Positions 45,645 through 53,333 of a stretch of DNA of 64,000 bases are shown piece after piece. Within the stretch, counting starts at the first letter, position 1. Every line of letters begins with the position of its first letter. The position numbers and the translations under genes were made by a program. The notes beneath the pieces were generated by a model. It worked only from the letters and a program-made list of their open reading frames with translations. It did no database searches and was not told where the DNA came from. The stretch is from an uncultured Lachnospiraceae bacterium (GTDB taxonomy: Bacteria > Bacillota > Clostridia > Lachnospirales > Lachnospiraceae). The stretch spans positions 1-64,000 of the forward strand of contig CAKRIL010000012.1 of assembly GCA_934343915.1 (NCBI GenBank), read 5' to 3'.

Positions 45645-47360
45645 ATGGTCATACTAAATTTATTAGGAAAAATTGAAAAAACATATATTTCAAACAAATT
45701 AGGTCTATATATTTCAAATCTCCCTGATGGCGGTGAAACAAATTTTAATAATTGGCAAGAAGGGATAAAAGAAACTTTGCAAATAGCCTTCAAAACAGAA
45801 AAAATGTATGAAAGCCAATTTATAGGTAAGTTTGGAAGTGGTCCTGATAATAAATTTGAAACAAGAGTTTATGAAAGAGCGAAAAATATTTTTAATCAAT
45901 ATGAAGAATCAAATGAAATAATTATAGATAAATATATTGATTATTTGTCAAAAAATATGATATGCATAGATATTGATTATCAAAACTGTGAAATTCCTTA
46001 TGAAGAGAATACATATTCTTGCTTTGATTGGGGTTCTTGTGAAGATGAGCCAGTAGAAAAGATTCTTGAATTTTTGGGATTTGCTGCTCAAGGAATAGAG
46101 AATAAAATTGTAACAATCCCACATTGTATATATTCAACAAGTCAGAGAAGAGACAGAGAATATAGGTTTCTTTTTTCAGGTACAACTGATATAAATGAAC
46201 CAATTGCTGAATTAAAGAAATGGGGAAAGCAGTTGGATGAGTATTTGGTATCTGAGAAGGAGTTTTATCAATTAGACTATTTATGTAATGCATTGTTTGA
46301 TATGGAATCAGGTGGGAAAAATACTTATCATTACATGAAATTATATTCGTTATGTGCATTGTTTTTGGAAAAAGAAAAGGAATCAGAATTAGACTATAAG
46401 TTACCGTATTTAATGGATTTATCAATTCTGGTTTCAGATAGAACTGGAATGGCTGAATTGATGAGAAAAATCAGAAATAAAATAGCCCATGGAGATTTTG
46501 AAAAGTTAAATGAATTACTCGAATGCTATGCACAAAAATATATGGATGGGAAGTTTTGGTTTGACTATTCAGAATATACACGTTCATCATGGGTTCTGTT
46601 ACATATCAGTTGCAGACTGGAAGAAATTTTAAAAGTATTGATTAATCTAATGCTAAAAGATAATTCTAAGGTTATTGATTTGAGAAATATGAAACAGTCT
46701 CAGTATAAAAATATTAATCAAGTATCATACGATGTATATATAAAAAGATTATTAGAGATACAAAAGGATTGCAATCGTGAGCAATATTTAGCACAGGTAA
46801 TAATTCCTATTTTGAGGATGTGTTGTTTGGATAACCTGAAAATAGTTCCGGTTTATGATGACCGGGCAACAGGAAGAAAGTCAGAAAATGAAACCAAGTG
46901 TAAAAGAAGAATGAAAACAATATGTGCTCTAACAGAAGATGACGGATATGTTGTTCCGGATTATATTTTTGTCGAACAGAACTATTCGTATGATGATCCT
47001 AAAAGACCGCTTTTGATGGTAGAAACCAAAAATCCTATCATACTTAATGGTGAGAAATATCGAAAATTAGAAGAATCTCTACATAAATATGAAAGTGAGT
47101 TAATGGAAGAGATAAAAGCTTGTGGATGTGTAATATATACTGATGGTATTACATGGATGTTCTTGGAGCTTGAAGATGATAAAATAGTTGAAAGTAAGAA
47201 ATATGAAACTATTTGTTTAGTCAATCTTCATGAAAAGATAAATAAGGTATATAGGTTTTCAAAATTATTAGAAACAACAAAATGGAAAAAATTGCTTGAA
47301 AATATTTATTTATTGTTAGAGAATATGTCTAATAATATCATTGAAGCAAAAAACGATTAA
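45645..47360 (+). CDS. large protein with HEPN-like and PD-(D/E)XK-like motifs
   Basis: 571 residues, not recognised as a named family. The middle carries RNKIAH (Arg 277 to His 282), the RxxxxH catalytic pattern of HEPN ribonucleases, set in helical sequence. Near the C-terminus PDY at residues 438-440 is followed 21 residues later by VETKNP (Glu 460, Lys 462), the pattern of PD-(D/E)XK nucleases, as in type I restriction R subunits. The N-terminal 200 residues match nothing I know. Very AT-rich. A GTG at 45636 is an alternative start; AGGTGAG precedes ATG 45645. Its own terminator follows. A stand-alone defence effector is a reasonable inference. Confidence 0.7.
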   Translation: MVILNLLGKIEKTYISNKLGLYISNLPDGGETNFNNWQEGIKETLQIAFKTEKMYESQFIGKFGSGPDNKFETRVYERAKNIFNQYEESNEIIIDKYIDYLSKNMICIDIDYQNCEIPYEENTYSCFDWGSCEDEPVEKILEFLGFAAQGIENKIVTIPHCIYSTSQRRDREYRFLFSGTTDINEPIAELKKWGKQLDEYLVSEKEFYQLDYLCNALFDMESGGKNTYHYMKLYSLCALFLEKEKESELDYKLPYLMDLSILVSDRTGMAELMRKIRNKIAHGDFEKLNELLECYAQKYMDGKFWFDYSEYTRSSWVLLHISCRLEEILKVLINLMLKDNSKVIDLRNMKQSQYKNINQVSYDVYIKRLLEIQKDCNREQYLAQVIIPILRMCCLDNLKIVPVYDDRATGRKSENETKCKRRMKTICALTEDDGYVVPDYIFVEQNYSYDDPKRPLLMVETKNPIILNGEKYRKLEESLHKYESELMEEIKACGCVIYTDGITWMFLELEDDKIVESKKYETICLVNLHEKINKVYRFSKLLETTKWKKLLENIYLLLENMSNNIIEAKND

Positions 47361-47375
47361 TGTATAAGGAATTTG

Positions 47376-47408
47376 AACCATTGTAGGAAAAACTACAGTG
47401 GTTCTTTG
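47376..47408 (+). terminator. terminator after HEPN-like gene
   Basis: ACCATTGTAG pairs with CTACAGTGGT around GAAAAA, followed by TCTTTG. Confidence 0.65.
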
Positions 47409-47414
47409 TATTTA

Positions 47415-47640
47415 GGCAACCTGCGAAGCAGTTTGCCTTATCAGCGTCCCGTAGGGGCAAAGTCTGCGACCAAGAGGAGCAGTCTATGAAGCCCGCATCT
47501 TCCGCTATCGTTAAATTAGTGGTTAACCGCAGAGTAGAGGTCGCTGATCCCCTGGGAGATGGGCATGGGGCAAAAGTGCTAAAGCACTTGCCAACGGCGG
47601 GGGTGGGAATGGTATACAAATACCACTAGCAGGTAGTGAT
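47415..47640 (+). other. GC-rich structured stretch, function unknown
   Basis: Much GC-richer than the genes on both sides. It contains a GAA-loop hairpin GGCAACCTGC/GCAGTTTGCC (47415-47437), a long-range pair GCGACC/GGTCGC, ATCAGCG/CGCTGAT, GTGCTAAAGCAC and TGGTAT/ATACCA. One + frame is open from about 47412 to 47628. It could be the right end of an IS200/IS605-type element with its omega RNA, or a C-terminal gene remnant; neither is proven. From 47641 to 47890 I see nothing specific. Confidence 0.4.
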
Positions 47641-47890
47641 GAGACGGATGAGCTGGAGGCAGAAAGCATCAATAGTGAATAATCTATTTAATATATGAAA
47701 GATAAACGGATGGTGGATAGTTGTGTCTACCATCTTTTTGCATTTGCTGGAAAGTGGCTTATTTAATGATGTTTTGTATGTTTTTATAGATTTTGGGGTT
47801 ATGAAGAGGTATAATGCTATCGGAGAAAATGAAACTTTGGTTGGAATATAACTAGGCAAAAGAACATTGTAGAAGAACAGGGAAGTAACT

Positions 47891-48098
47891 ATGAATTTAA
47901 AGGAAATATCAAAAATAGAAATGCAAAATAGAACTATTGAACGTAGTAATAAAGCATTAAAGAAATGGAAAAGTACGAATAGGAAATGTGTTTTTCCAGG
48001 ATGTTCGTGTGTTGCAATTAATTCACATATAATGTCTAAAGAAGCTAATCTTAGGTGTATAGCTGAAAATGGGAAAGTTATAAATATGAAACCATCGC
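47891..48098 (+). pseudogene. truncated gene with N-terminal zinc-binding motif
   Basis: The first 69 codons look genuine: GGGAAG RBS, charged helix, then CVFPGCSCVAINSHIMSK, a Cys/Cys/His pattern like HNH or zinc-ribbon N-terminal domains of defence proteins. At about 48098 the sequence changes abruptly into the antisense of a helicase fragment, so the rest is lost. The formal frame continues to 48199 but that part is not native. Confidence 0.55.
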
Positions 48099-48099
48099 T

Positions 48100-48464
48100 A
48101 GCTTTTTCTTTCAATGACTTCTTTTGCAGTATCATCCATCTTTCTGACTATCCCACAGTTCAAGTAATCGTTCATCCTTGGTTCGATGGAGCTGGGTAAA
48201 TTCAAATACAGCACTTTCCGGTAAAAGTGCTTTTAATACCGAGAACCAATTTCCAAATTGAATGGCGTCAATCTGATAAGTGTCTCCAACCAATAAAAGC
48301 ATTTCAAAATTTGCCTTTTGAAGAACCTCAACCATATCTTTATTGCTAACGGTACTACACTCATCAATAACCAATAATTTATACTTCGCAAAAGCAGACC
48401 CTTGGCGTTTGAAACTTTCAATTGTTGAAAAAGTTGTATTTTCTGCATCAATCTTTCGCATCAG
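48100..48464 (-). pseudogene. RecD/TraA-like helicase, central fragment
   Basis: Reads as the middle of a superfamily 1 helicase: FSTIESF, LLVIDECSTVSNKDM (Walker B), LLLVGDTYQIDAI (motif III) and FEFTQLHRTKDERLLELWD. A 2-base deletion near 48147 breaks the frame; in the next frame it goes on as VRKMDDTAKEVIERKS and stops at the junction at 48100. The missing C-terminal half is found at 49549-50287. Confidence 0.7.
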
Positions 48465-48465
48465 G

Positions 48466-48574
48466 TTCTCTTTTCAAAGGATATCAGAGATTGGAATAAT
48501 GGTGAGATACCGATTGCCGTAATCCATCCTGCGAGTGCCGGACATGGATTAAATCTTCAAAGTGGTGGCTCAAG
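48466..48574 (+). pseudogene. SNF2-type helicase, motif V fragment
   Basis: The + frame reads FSKDIRDWNNGEIPIAVIHP then ASAGHGLNLQSGGS, the motif V region of SNF2-family helicases common in phages. It is only about 36 codons long, bounded on both sides by minus-strand fragments. Confidence 0.65.
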
Positions 48575-48854
48575 AAGTACCGATGCTTTTTATTTGTTCA
48601 TTAGTCAACTGGGCAGTTTTTTCAGGAAGAACATCTCCATTGCATAAATCCTTTAGTCGACCGTATATTTTAGCTCCAGCCTTAACAGAGAGCATTTGTT
48701 CTATAATCTCATGAACTAAAAAAGCATATGGGTCTTTGGATTCAATTTCATAAGTGATGGAACCAACCATTTGAATGACTTTTGAAAGACGCTTATCTTT
48801 CTTACGAAGGTGTTGAATGGCAGGGGATGTATCATCTAATACAATTGTCATCAT
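48570..48854 (-). pseudogene. DNA-3-methyladenine glycosylase-like, N-terminal fragment
   Basis: 94 residues that resemble the start of HhH-GPD DNA glycosylases (MVGSITYEIESKDPYAFLVH, EQMLSVKAGAKIYGRL). A full enzyme has about 200 residues; the helix-hairpin-helix and catalytic Asp are missing because the gene runs into the SNF2 fragment. Starts 8 bases after the Nudix gene in the same direction. Confidence 0.65.
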
Positions 48855-48862
48855 AGAACCTT

Positions 48863-49327
48863 CTATTTTAGTTCTGGGGCAGGGGCATCTAAATTTCGAT
48901 TGAAATATAATTCTGTTACTCCATTGCCTTCAAAGATTTCTAGCATCATATCCAAATGCCATAAAGTTTCCTTTTTCTTTAATTCTTTAAGTGGCATCCA
49001 GAATATTTCTCCCTCTGATGAGGATTGTATATTGCCGGAATATGTGTTGGTCTTATACAGGAAAACCATATAGCGAGAACCGTCAAATTCTATCCAATCC
49101 TTAATGCCACAGAACTGAAGGTTGCTTATCGTGAGTCCTGTTTCTTCTTGGATTTCTCGTATCATTGAATCAGCTACGGATTCATTGCTTTCTACATGAC
49201 CACCAGGAAAAATCAACCCTTTTGAGTTGTGTACAAGCTTTTCTTCGACTAGTACATTTCCTTGATTATCATAGATCATACACATGTTCGTGAGTTCGAC
49301 CGATGTTTTACGATTCATTCGTTCCAC
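48863..49327 (-). CDS. Nudix hydrolase (8-oxo-dGTP diphosphatase-like)
   Basis: 154 residues with a complete Nudix box, GGHVESNESVADSMIREIQE followed by ETGL, which binds the metal and hydrolyses nucleoside diphosphate compounds. The substrate is not evident; MutT-like clean-up of oxidised nucleotides is plausible beside a DNA glycosylase fragment. RBS GGTGGAACGA-like sequence is weak; it overlaps by spacing with the upstream regulator (1-base gap), suggesting coupling. Confidence 0.88.
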   Translation of the reverse strand: MERMNRKTSVELTNMCMIYDNQGNVLVEEKLVHNSKGLIFPGGHVESNESVADSMIREIQEETGLTISNLQFCGIKDWIEFDGSRYMVFLYKTNTYSGNIQSSSEGEIFWMPLKELKKKETLWHLDMMLEIFEGNGVTELYFNRNLDAPAPELK

Positions 49328-49328
49328 C

Positions 49329-49532
49329 TCAATTCTTTATTGTTTCCATGATGTCTTCCAACTTACAATCCATAGCCTCACAGATTTTGAGAAGAACATC
49401 AGTTGTGATATTTGCACCTTTGCCAAGTTTGGCTATGGAAGCTGCACTGATTCCAGCAGCATCCTTAAGATCATTTTTATTCATTCCTTTGTCGATTAAC
49501 ATTTTCCACAACTTGTTATAACTGATTCGCAT
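49329..49532 (-). CDS. XRE family regulator (YozG-like)
   Basis: 67 residues: a single helix-turn-helix domain (MNKNDLKDAAGISAASIAKL, then GKGANITTDVLLKICEAMDC). ATG 49532 has AAGGAGG 6 bases upstream, better than the frame start at 49574. First gene of a small minus-strand unit with the Nudix and glycosylase genes. Such small regulators often come with mobile elements. Confidence 0.85.
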   Translation of the reverse strand: MRISYNKLWKMLIDKGMNKNDLKDAAGISAASIAKLGKGANITTDVLLKICEAMDCKLEDIMETIKN

Positions 49533-49548
49533 AATCAACCTCCTTGTT

Positions 49549-50287
49549 TTATAGCCAAAAATCAAATGAATCATCTTGCTGATTATCGGTAAGGTAGTTT
49601 CTCAAAAGCTCTACGTCTTTATTGATATCACGTGGCTTGATTCTATTGATTACCTTTTCTTCAACCTTTGGTGTCCAGTAGATTTTCAATTTTTCCCTAG
49701 CTCTTGTGATAGCAGTGTAGAAGATATTGTGTGTTACAAGTTCCTCAACTTCATCTGTAATAACTATCTTTACAGAGTCATATTCGAGACCTTGTGCTTT
49801 GTGTATTGATACAGCATAAGCAATTTGGAATGGTACAACAGTGAATGAGGTACTTTCATCTCCATCTTCGTCGGCACTCTTTAATTTGTGTACACAAAAT
49901 CTAACTAACGATTTTCCTTCGCTTTCCCAACATTCAAGTAGTTAGAGGTTAATACGCCGGAGATCACTTTCATCTACTACCTTAGGTATCTCAACATCAA
50001 ACTGAATGCGTTCTTCATAAGTGTCTAGGTCTAAGATTTCAATTCCCTTTATAATTCCCTTCATATTATTGTGTATGACAGGGAAAAACCTATCCGAATC
50101 AAGGAAGAGAATCGGGTCTCCAACTTTATACTGCTGAATGTCCCATTGAACAGCAGGGTTAGGATTGCTTTCCTGTAAGAATCGGTTGATGTTGTTGATT
50201 CCGTATAAGCCGTCATAATTCAGACAAAGGATAGCTTCTCCTGGGTCAAGAGAAGAGAGTAGGGATTCATCTACTTTTAAGGAGTAT
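49549..50287 (-). pseudogene. RecD/TraA-like helicase, C-terminal fragment
   Basis: Reading the minus strand: YSLKVDESLLSSLDPGEAIL, then NYDGLYGINNINRF, a stop after RRINL near 49942, and a second piece VVPFQIAYAVSIHKAQGLEY, ending with FYTAITRAREKL (motif VI) and the natural stop at 49549. It begins exactly where the fragment at 48100-48464 ends, so the two are halves of one gene now in swapped order. Confidence 0.72.
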
Positions 50288-50464
50288 ATAAATAATTTTT
50301 GATTTATTAGCTATATTATAGTGAATTGCGTCTAACATGTCAATTTTGTTCTACAAATTGTAATATATTTAGTGGAAGATTAATTTGTCTTTAGTGGTTA
50401 CTTCATAAATTCCATTTATGTTTATTTTATCATGGTCAAAAAATGGTCGGAGGTGTTATCAAGA

Positions 50465-50917
50465 GTGTCAAGAAGAGGAAATAATATAAGAAAAAGAAAA
50501 GATGGGCGTTGGGAAGGGCGCTATATTGTAAAACGTACTTTATCTGGAAAAGCAAAATATCGTTCTGTATATGGTAAATCATATGCCTGTGTTAAAGAAA
50601 AGTTATTGAGATGTGTTAATGAGACACAAAGTCAAACAGAGATATGTCGAGATTCTGTAGATGATACGACAGAAAAATGGCTTGAAGAAATAAAAGCACA
50701 CAGAAAACATGCAACTTACATTAAATACAGATATATTTATATAAATCATATCAAACAATACATCGGTAGTAAAAGGATTTGCGAAATTACACAAGATGAT
50801 TGTTTGCAATTATTAATTTCAGAGTACAACAATAATTCTGATAATAATGTAATATTATCTGATAGTACAATGAGCAGCATAAGGAATTGCTTAAAGTTTC
50901 TAAGAAACTTAGAATGA
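50465..50917 (+). pseudogene. tyrosine recombinase (integrase), truncated
   Basis: 150 residues with the integrase N-terminus: SRRGNNIRKRKDGRWEGRY (arm-type DNA binding) and a core-binding SAM-like domain. The catalytic domain with the R-H-R-Y residues is missing; the frame stops at 50917. GTG 50465 follows GGAGG by 11 bases and fits the family start; ATG 50432 is also in frame. Bases 50288-50431 hold no gene, and 50918-51036 hold none either. Confidence 0.72.
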
Positions 50918-51036
50918 AGTTTAAAACGGTTGACATGCTGGTTATCCGGGTTGATGGAACCCAAGCGATAGAGGATAAGATTGTGGTGATAAAAAGTGAG
51001 GTGGGGAAATTAATCTGTTATAGAAAATTATAAAGC

Positions 51037-51078
51037 AAAAAACACCCACACACATATAAATGTGTATGAGTGTTTTTT
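51037..51078. terminator. bidirectional terminator
   Basis: AAAAAACAC and following CACACACATA pair with TGTGTATGAGTGTTTTTT. It faces the integrase remnant (+) and the Abi gene (-). Confidence 0.85.
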
Positions 51079-51162
51079 AACCATAATCAATATGGCTGTC
51101 TCTGTATTAGTATATTACCACAGCACATAAAATATTACAAGTATAATTTTAACTAATTGATA

Positions 51163-52173
51163 TTAATAAGTATCAAATTTATTATATTGAATCTTGGCTT
51201 TAGGAAGATTTATCAATGTGTCTAAAATAGATATATCTTTTATCCCCATTTGTCCTCTTACATTTGCAAACGCATTAGGTGATAGCACAGCATGTAGATT
51301 TAATAACATATTTTTTAGTTCTAAAATCATAGGTGTGTATTCTTCTTTTGGTAAATAATACTTGAGGTAAATTAATATGTCAAATATATTTTTGTCTTGT
51401 GCATTTCTGTATGATTGTGGAAGTTGACTAAAATATGGATCCAAAATTCTACCGCTGGAAGAATCTTTTTTTGTCTGCAACTGCCGAATGTTATACACTC
51501 GTTCATTATGAGCACAAGAGTTCCGAACTTTTCTTAGCCAATGAAGGCTGCCTATCAATAATTTAACATTAGGCTTAGCGTTTGCATCAAACATAGAGTA
51601 TAGATTACAAATAGCATGAGTAACATTTGTTTTGCTGTTTTGCAGAACGTAAATGAAGGTCGAAAAATTTATAGCTTTAATCATAATCCAAGTTGGTATT
51701 TGCTCATGATTTTCCATATAAAATTTTACATATTCAGATTGGCTTTTACTTATTTCTGAATATGCGGATGAAATAGTATTCATTCTAGACTGAAGTGATG
51801 ATTTGCTTGAGTATGCGTTCGTATCAAACCATGGTATTTTACCATTATCATTGCATTCATCAAATTTGTAACCGGTTAAAGTGCGAACTTCTTCCTCAAC
51901 CTGAGTTATGTATTTTAAAAGAAAAATTCTCAATGCCTCATCGAATTTTTTTAATTTGTAAATTTGTTCCAAACTTGTATCAGGGAGGTAAATGTGATTT
52001 CCTGAATTATCAATTCCACATATAAAAGGGGTTTTATATCCGTTGATTAAATTAAAATATCCTGAACGAACTAATGCAATTTTATTAGGAGAAGCATTGC
52101 AAGCTATTTTCTTATTGTTGCGGAGTTTTTTCATTTGCTGGTTATAGGTTAAAAAAACTTTATTGTTTGACAT
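51163..52173 (-). CDS. Abi_2 family (AbiD/AbiF-like) abortive infection protein
   Basis: 336 residues of the Abi_2 family, which protects against phages by stopping infected cells. The N-terminus shows LRSGYFNLINGYK-like family sequence (VRSGYFNLINGYK), then DTSLEQIYKLKKFDEALR. RNSCAH at residues 217-222 gives the RxxxxH pattern of HEPN ribonucleases to which this family belongs. AAGGAG lies 6 bases before the ATG. AT-rich, single gene. Confidence 0.88.
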   Translation of the reverse strand: MSNNKVFLTYNQQMKKLRNNKKIACNASPNKIALVRSGYFNLINGYKTPFICGIDNSGNHIYLPDTSLEQIYKLKKFDEALRIFLLKYITQVEEEVRTLTGYKFDECNDNGKIPWFDTNAYSSKSSLQSRMNTISSAYSEISKSQSEYVKFYMENHEQIPTWIMIKAINFSTFIYVLQNSKTNVTHAICNLYSMFDANAKPNVKLLIGSLHWLRKVRNSCAHNERVYNIRQLQTKKDSSSGRILDPYFSQLPQSYRNAQDKNIFDILIYLKYYLPKEEYTPMILELKNMLLNLHAVLSPNAFANVRGQMGIKDISILDTLINLPKAKIQYNKFDTY

Positions 52174-52197
52174 ATAATCTCCTTAAAGTGTTTAATA

Positions 52198-52232
52198 ATG
52201 GTATTATATCATGTATGTTATGAAAATACCAT
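52198..52232 (-). promoter_or_regulatory. dyad over Abi promoter
   Basis: ATGGTATT and AATACCAT form a perfect 8-bp inverted repeat 19 bases apart. On the minus strand a TATAAT lies inside it, 35 or so bases before the Abi start. It may be an operator; no regulator is known. Confidence 0.4.
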
Positions 52233-52291
52233 CATTTTAGTTATTTAAGGTGGGTTGAAAATGAAAGTTGAGAAAAATCCCCATAATATCA

Positions 52292-52319
52292 TTGCTTTTC
52301 CTTTAAAATATGATAGTAT
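52292..52319 (+). promoter_or_regulatory. possible promoter of VanZ-like gene
   Basis: TTGCTT (52292-52297) and TAGTAT (52314-52319) with 16-base spacing. Confidence 0.4.
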
Positions 52320-52342
52320 TTAAGGGAAAGGGAGGAGTATAC

Positions 52343-52885
52343 ATGAGCGAAGCACTCTACTGGCTTATGGGTATCATAGCCAAGATACACAATTATATAA
52401 TGCATCTGAATGACAAGTTCGAGTACAATTTCTCGGATAAGGCACTGCATTTTTTGGTAATAGGTGCGATTGGAATGATTATGATTTTTGTGGTGTATCC
52501 GCTTTTTAAGTGGCTGGCACAGAAGAATCATATAATGGTCATTGCGTGGATTTATGTGTTCACGCTTATACTTGTTATCACGTTTGCGGTTGAGATAGGG
52601 CAGAAGATTACCGGAACGGGTAATATGGAGTTCGATGATATCGTGTTCGGTGTAATGGGCTTCTTTGCAATGTTCGCTGCTTTTGCGGTTATAAGGGGAA
52701 TATATCACGGTGTGAGGTGGCTCGTTAAGTGCCGTATTACTGCCGATGCAGCAGTGGGTGAGAGCGATAAGGAAGATAAAGAAGATACAGAATACAGAGC
52801 ATACAAAGAACATACGGAAGAAAATGATGACAAGACCGTGTATGACACAATTAAGAGGGGGACAGAGAGCTCGGACAATGTGTGA
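52343..52885 (+). CDS. VanZ-like membrane protein
   Basis: 180 residues with three to four hydrophobic segments. DKALHFLVIGAIG, later EIGQKITGTGNMEFDDIVFGVMGF, matches the VanZ-like pattern of H, E..Q and D..D residues. The C-terminal 50 residues are very acidic and probably cytosolic. Function unknown; VanZ itself gives low teicoplanin resistance. GGGAGG lies 7 bases before ATG 52343. Confidence 0.65.
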   Translation: MSEALYWLMGIIAKIHNYIMHLNDKFEYNFSDKALHFLVIGAIGMIMIFVVYPLFKWLAQKNHIMVIAWIYVFTLILVITFAVEIGQKITGTGNMEFDDIVFGVMGFFAMFAAFAVIRGIYHGVRWLVKCRITADAAVGESDKEDKEDTEYRAYKEHTEENDDKTVYDTIKRGTESSDNV

Positions 52886-52943
52886 AATTACATAGGAGCG
52901 ATGGTCAGAACATGCAGTTCAGATTTTTATATTGTATATCATA

Positions 52944-53152
52944 TTATATTTATGCATATCAGCTCAGTTGTACGAAGCAAGTTGTTCTAATGACTCTGAA
53001 AAAATTTTTTCTGCTTCCGCCACCGTTGCCAAATCAGCCATCCATGGCTGTTTGCAACTCAGCCGGCATCCATGCCGTCTGTGGCTGTATGGCAAACAGA
53101 GTCTTAAGAACAACTAAGCTTCTCCCAAAAGTCGTGATATGCATAAATATAA
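52944..53152 (+). repeat. long inverted-repeat element, full copy A
   Basis: 209 bp with perfect 17-bp terminal arms (52944-52960 and 53136-53152). Inner order: GAAGC-A-AGTTGTTCT, ACTCTG, hairpin CAGCC-ATCCAT-GGCTG, hairpin CGGC-ATCCAT-GCCG, CAGAGT, AGAACAACT-AA-GCTTC, TCCCAAAAGTCGTG. All of these pair into one long branched stem-loop. Related to 31733-31953 and 29527-29631. Confidence 0.8.
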
Positions 53153-53257
53153 CATTGATATACATATTAAAGTTGTGAAAGCATGTTTTGACACCTGAAT
53201 TATATAGGACTAGAAGAAAATAAAGCAGGAAAGAAAAAAACATGTAAAAGATAATGT

Positions 53258-53306
53258 AAAAATAACCTGTATATATCGCGGTGCGATATGTACAGGCTAT
53301 TTTTAT
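53258..53306. terminator. bidirectional terminator
   Basis: AAAATAACCTGTATATATCG pairs with CGATATGTACAGGCTATTTT. It ends the minus-strand gene at 53334 and any + transcript. Confidence 0.85.
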
Positions 53307-53333
53307 ATGGTTTCAGTTTTTAAATCGAAGCTC

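Noticed and set aside
47338..47619. 93-codon minus-strand frame in the GC-rich stretch
   Set aside because: No RBS, and the plus-strand frame and RNA stems are equally plausible; coding nature not supported.
48132..48199. Extension of the zinc-motif gene beyond codon 69
   Set aside because: This part is antisense of the helicase fragment and not native to the gene.
52882..53178. Plus-strand frame through the inverted-repeat element
   Set aside because: It starts in the VanZ-like stop region, has no RBS, and the related frame in copy B is the only support; treated as a finding, not a gene.
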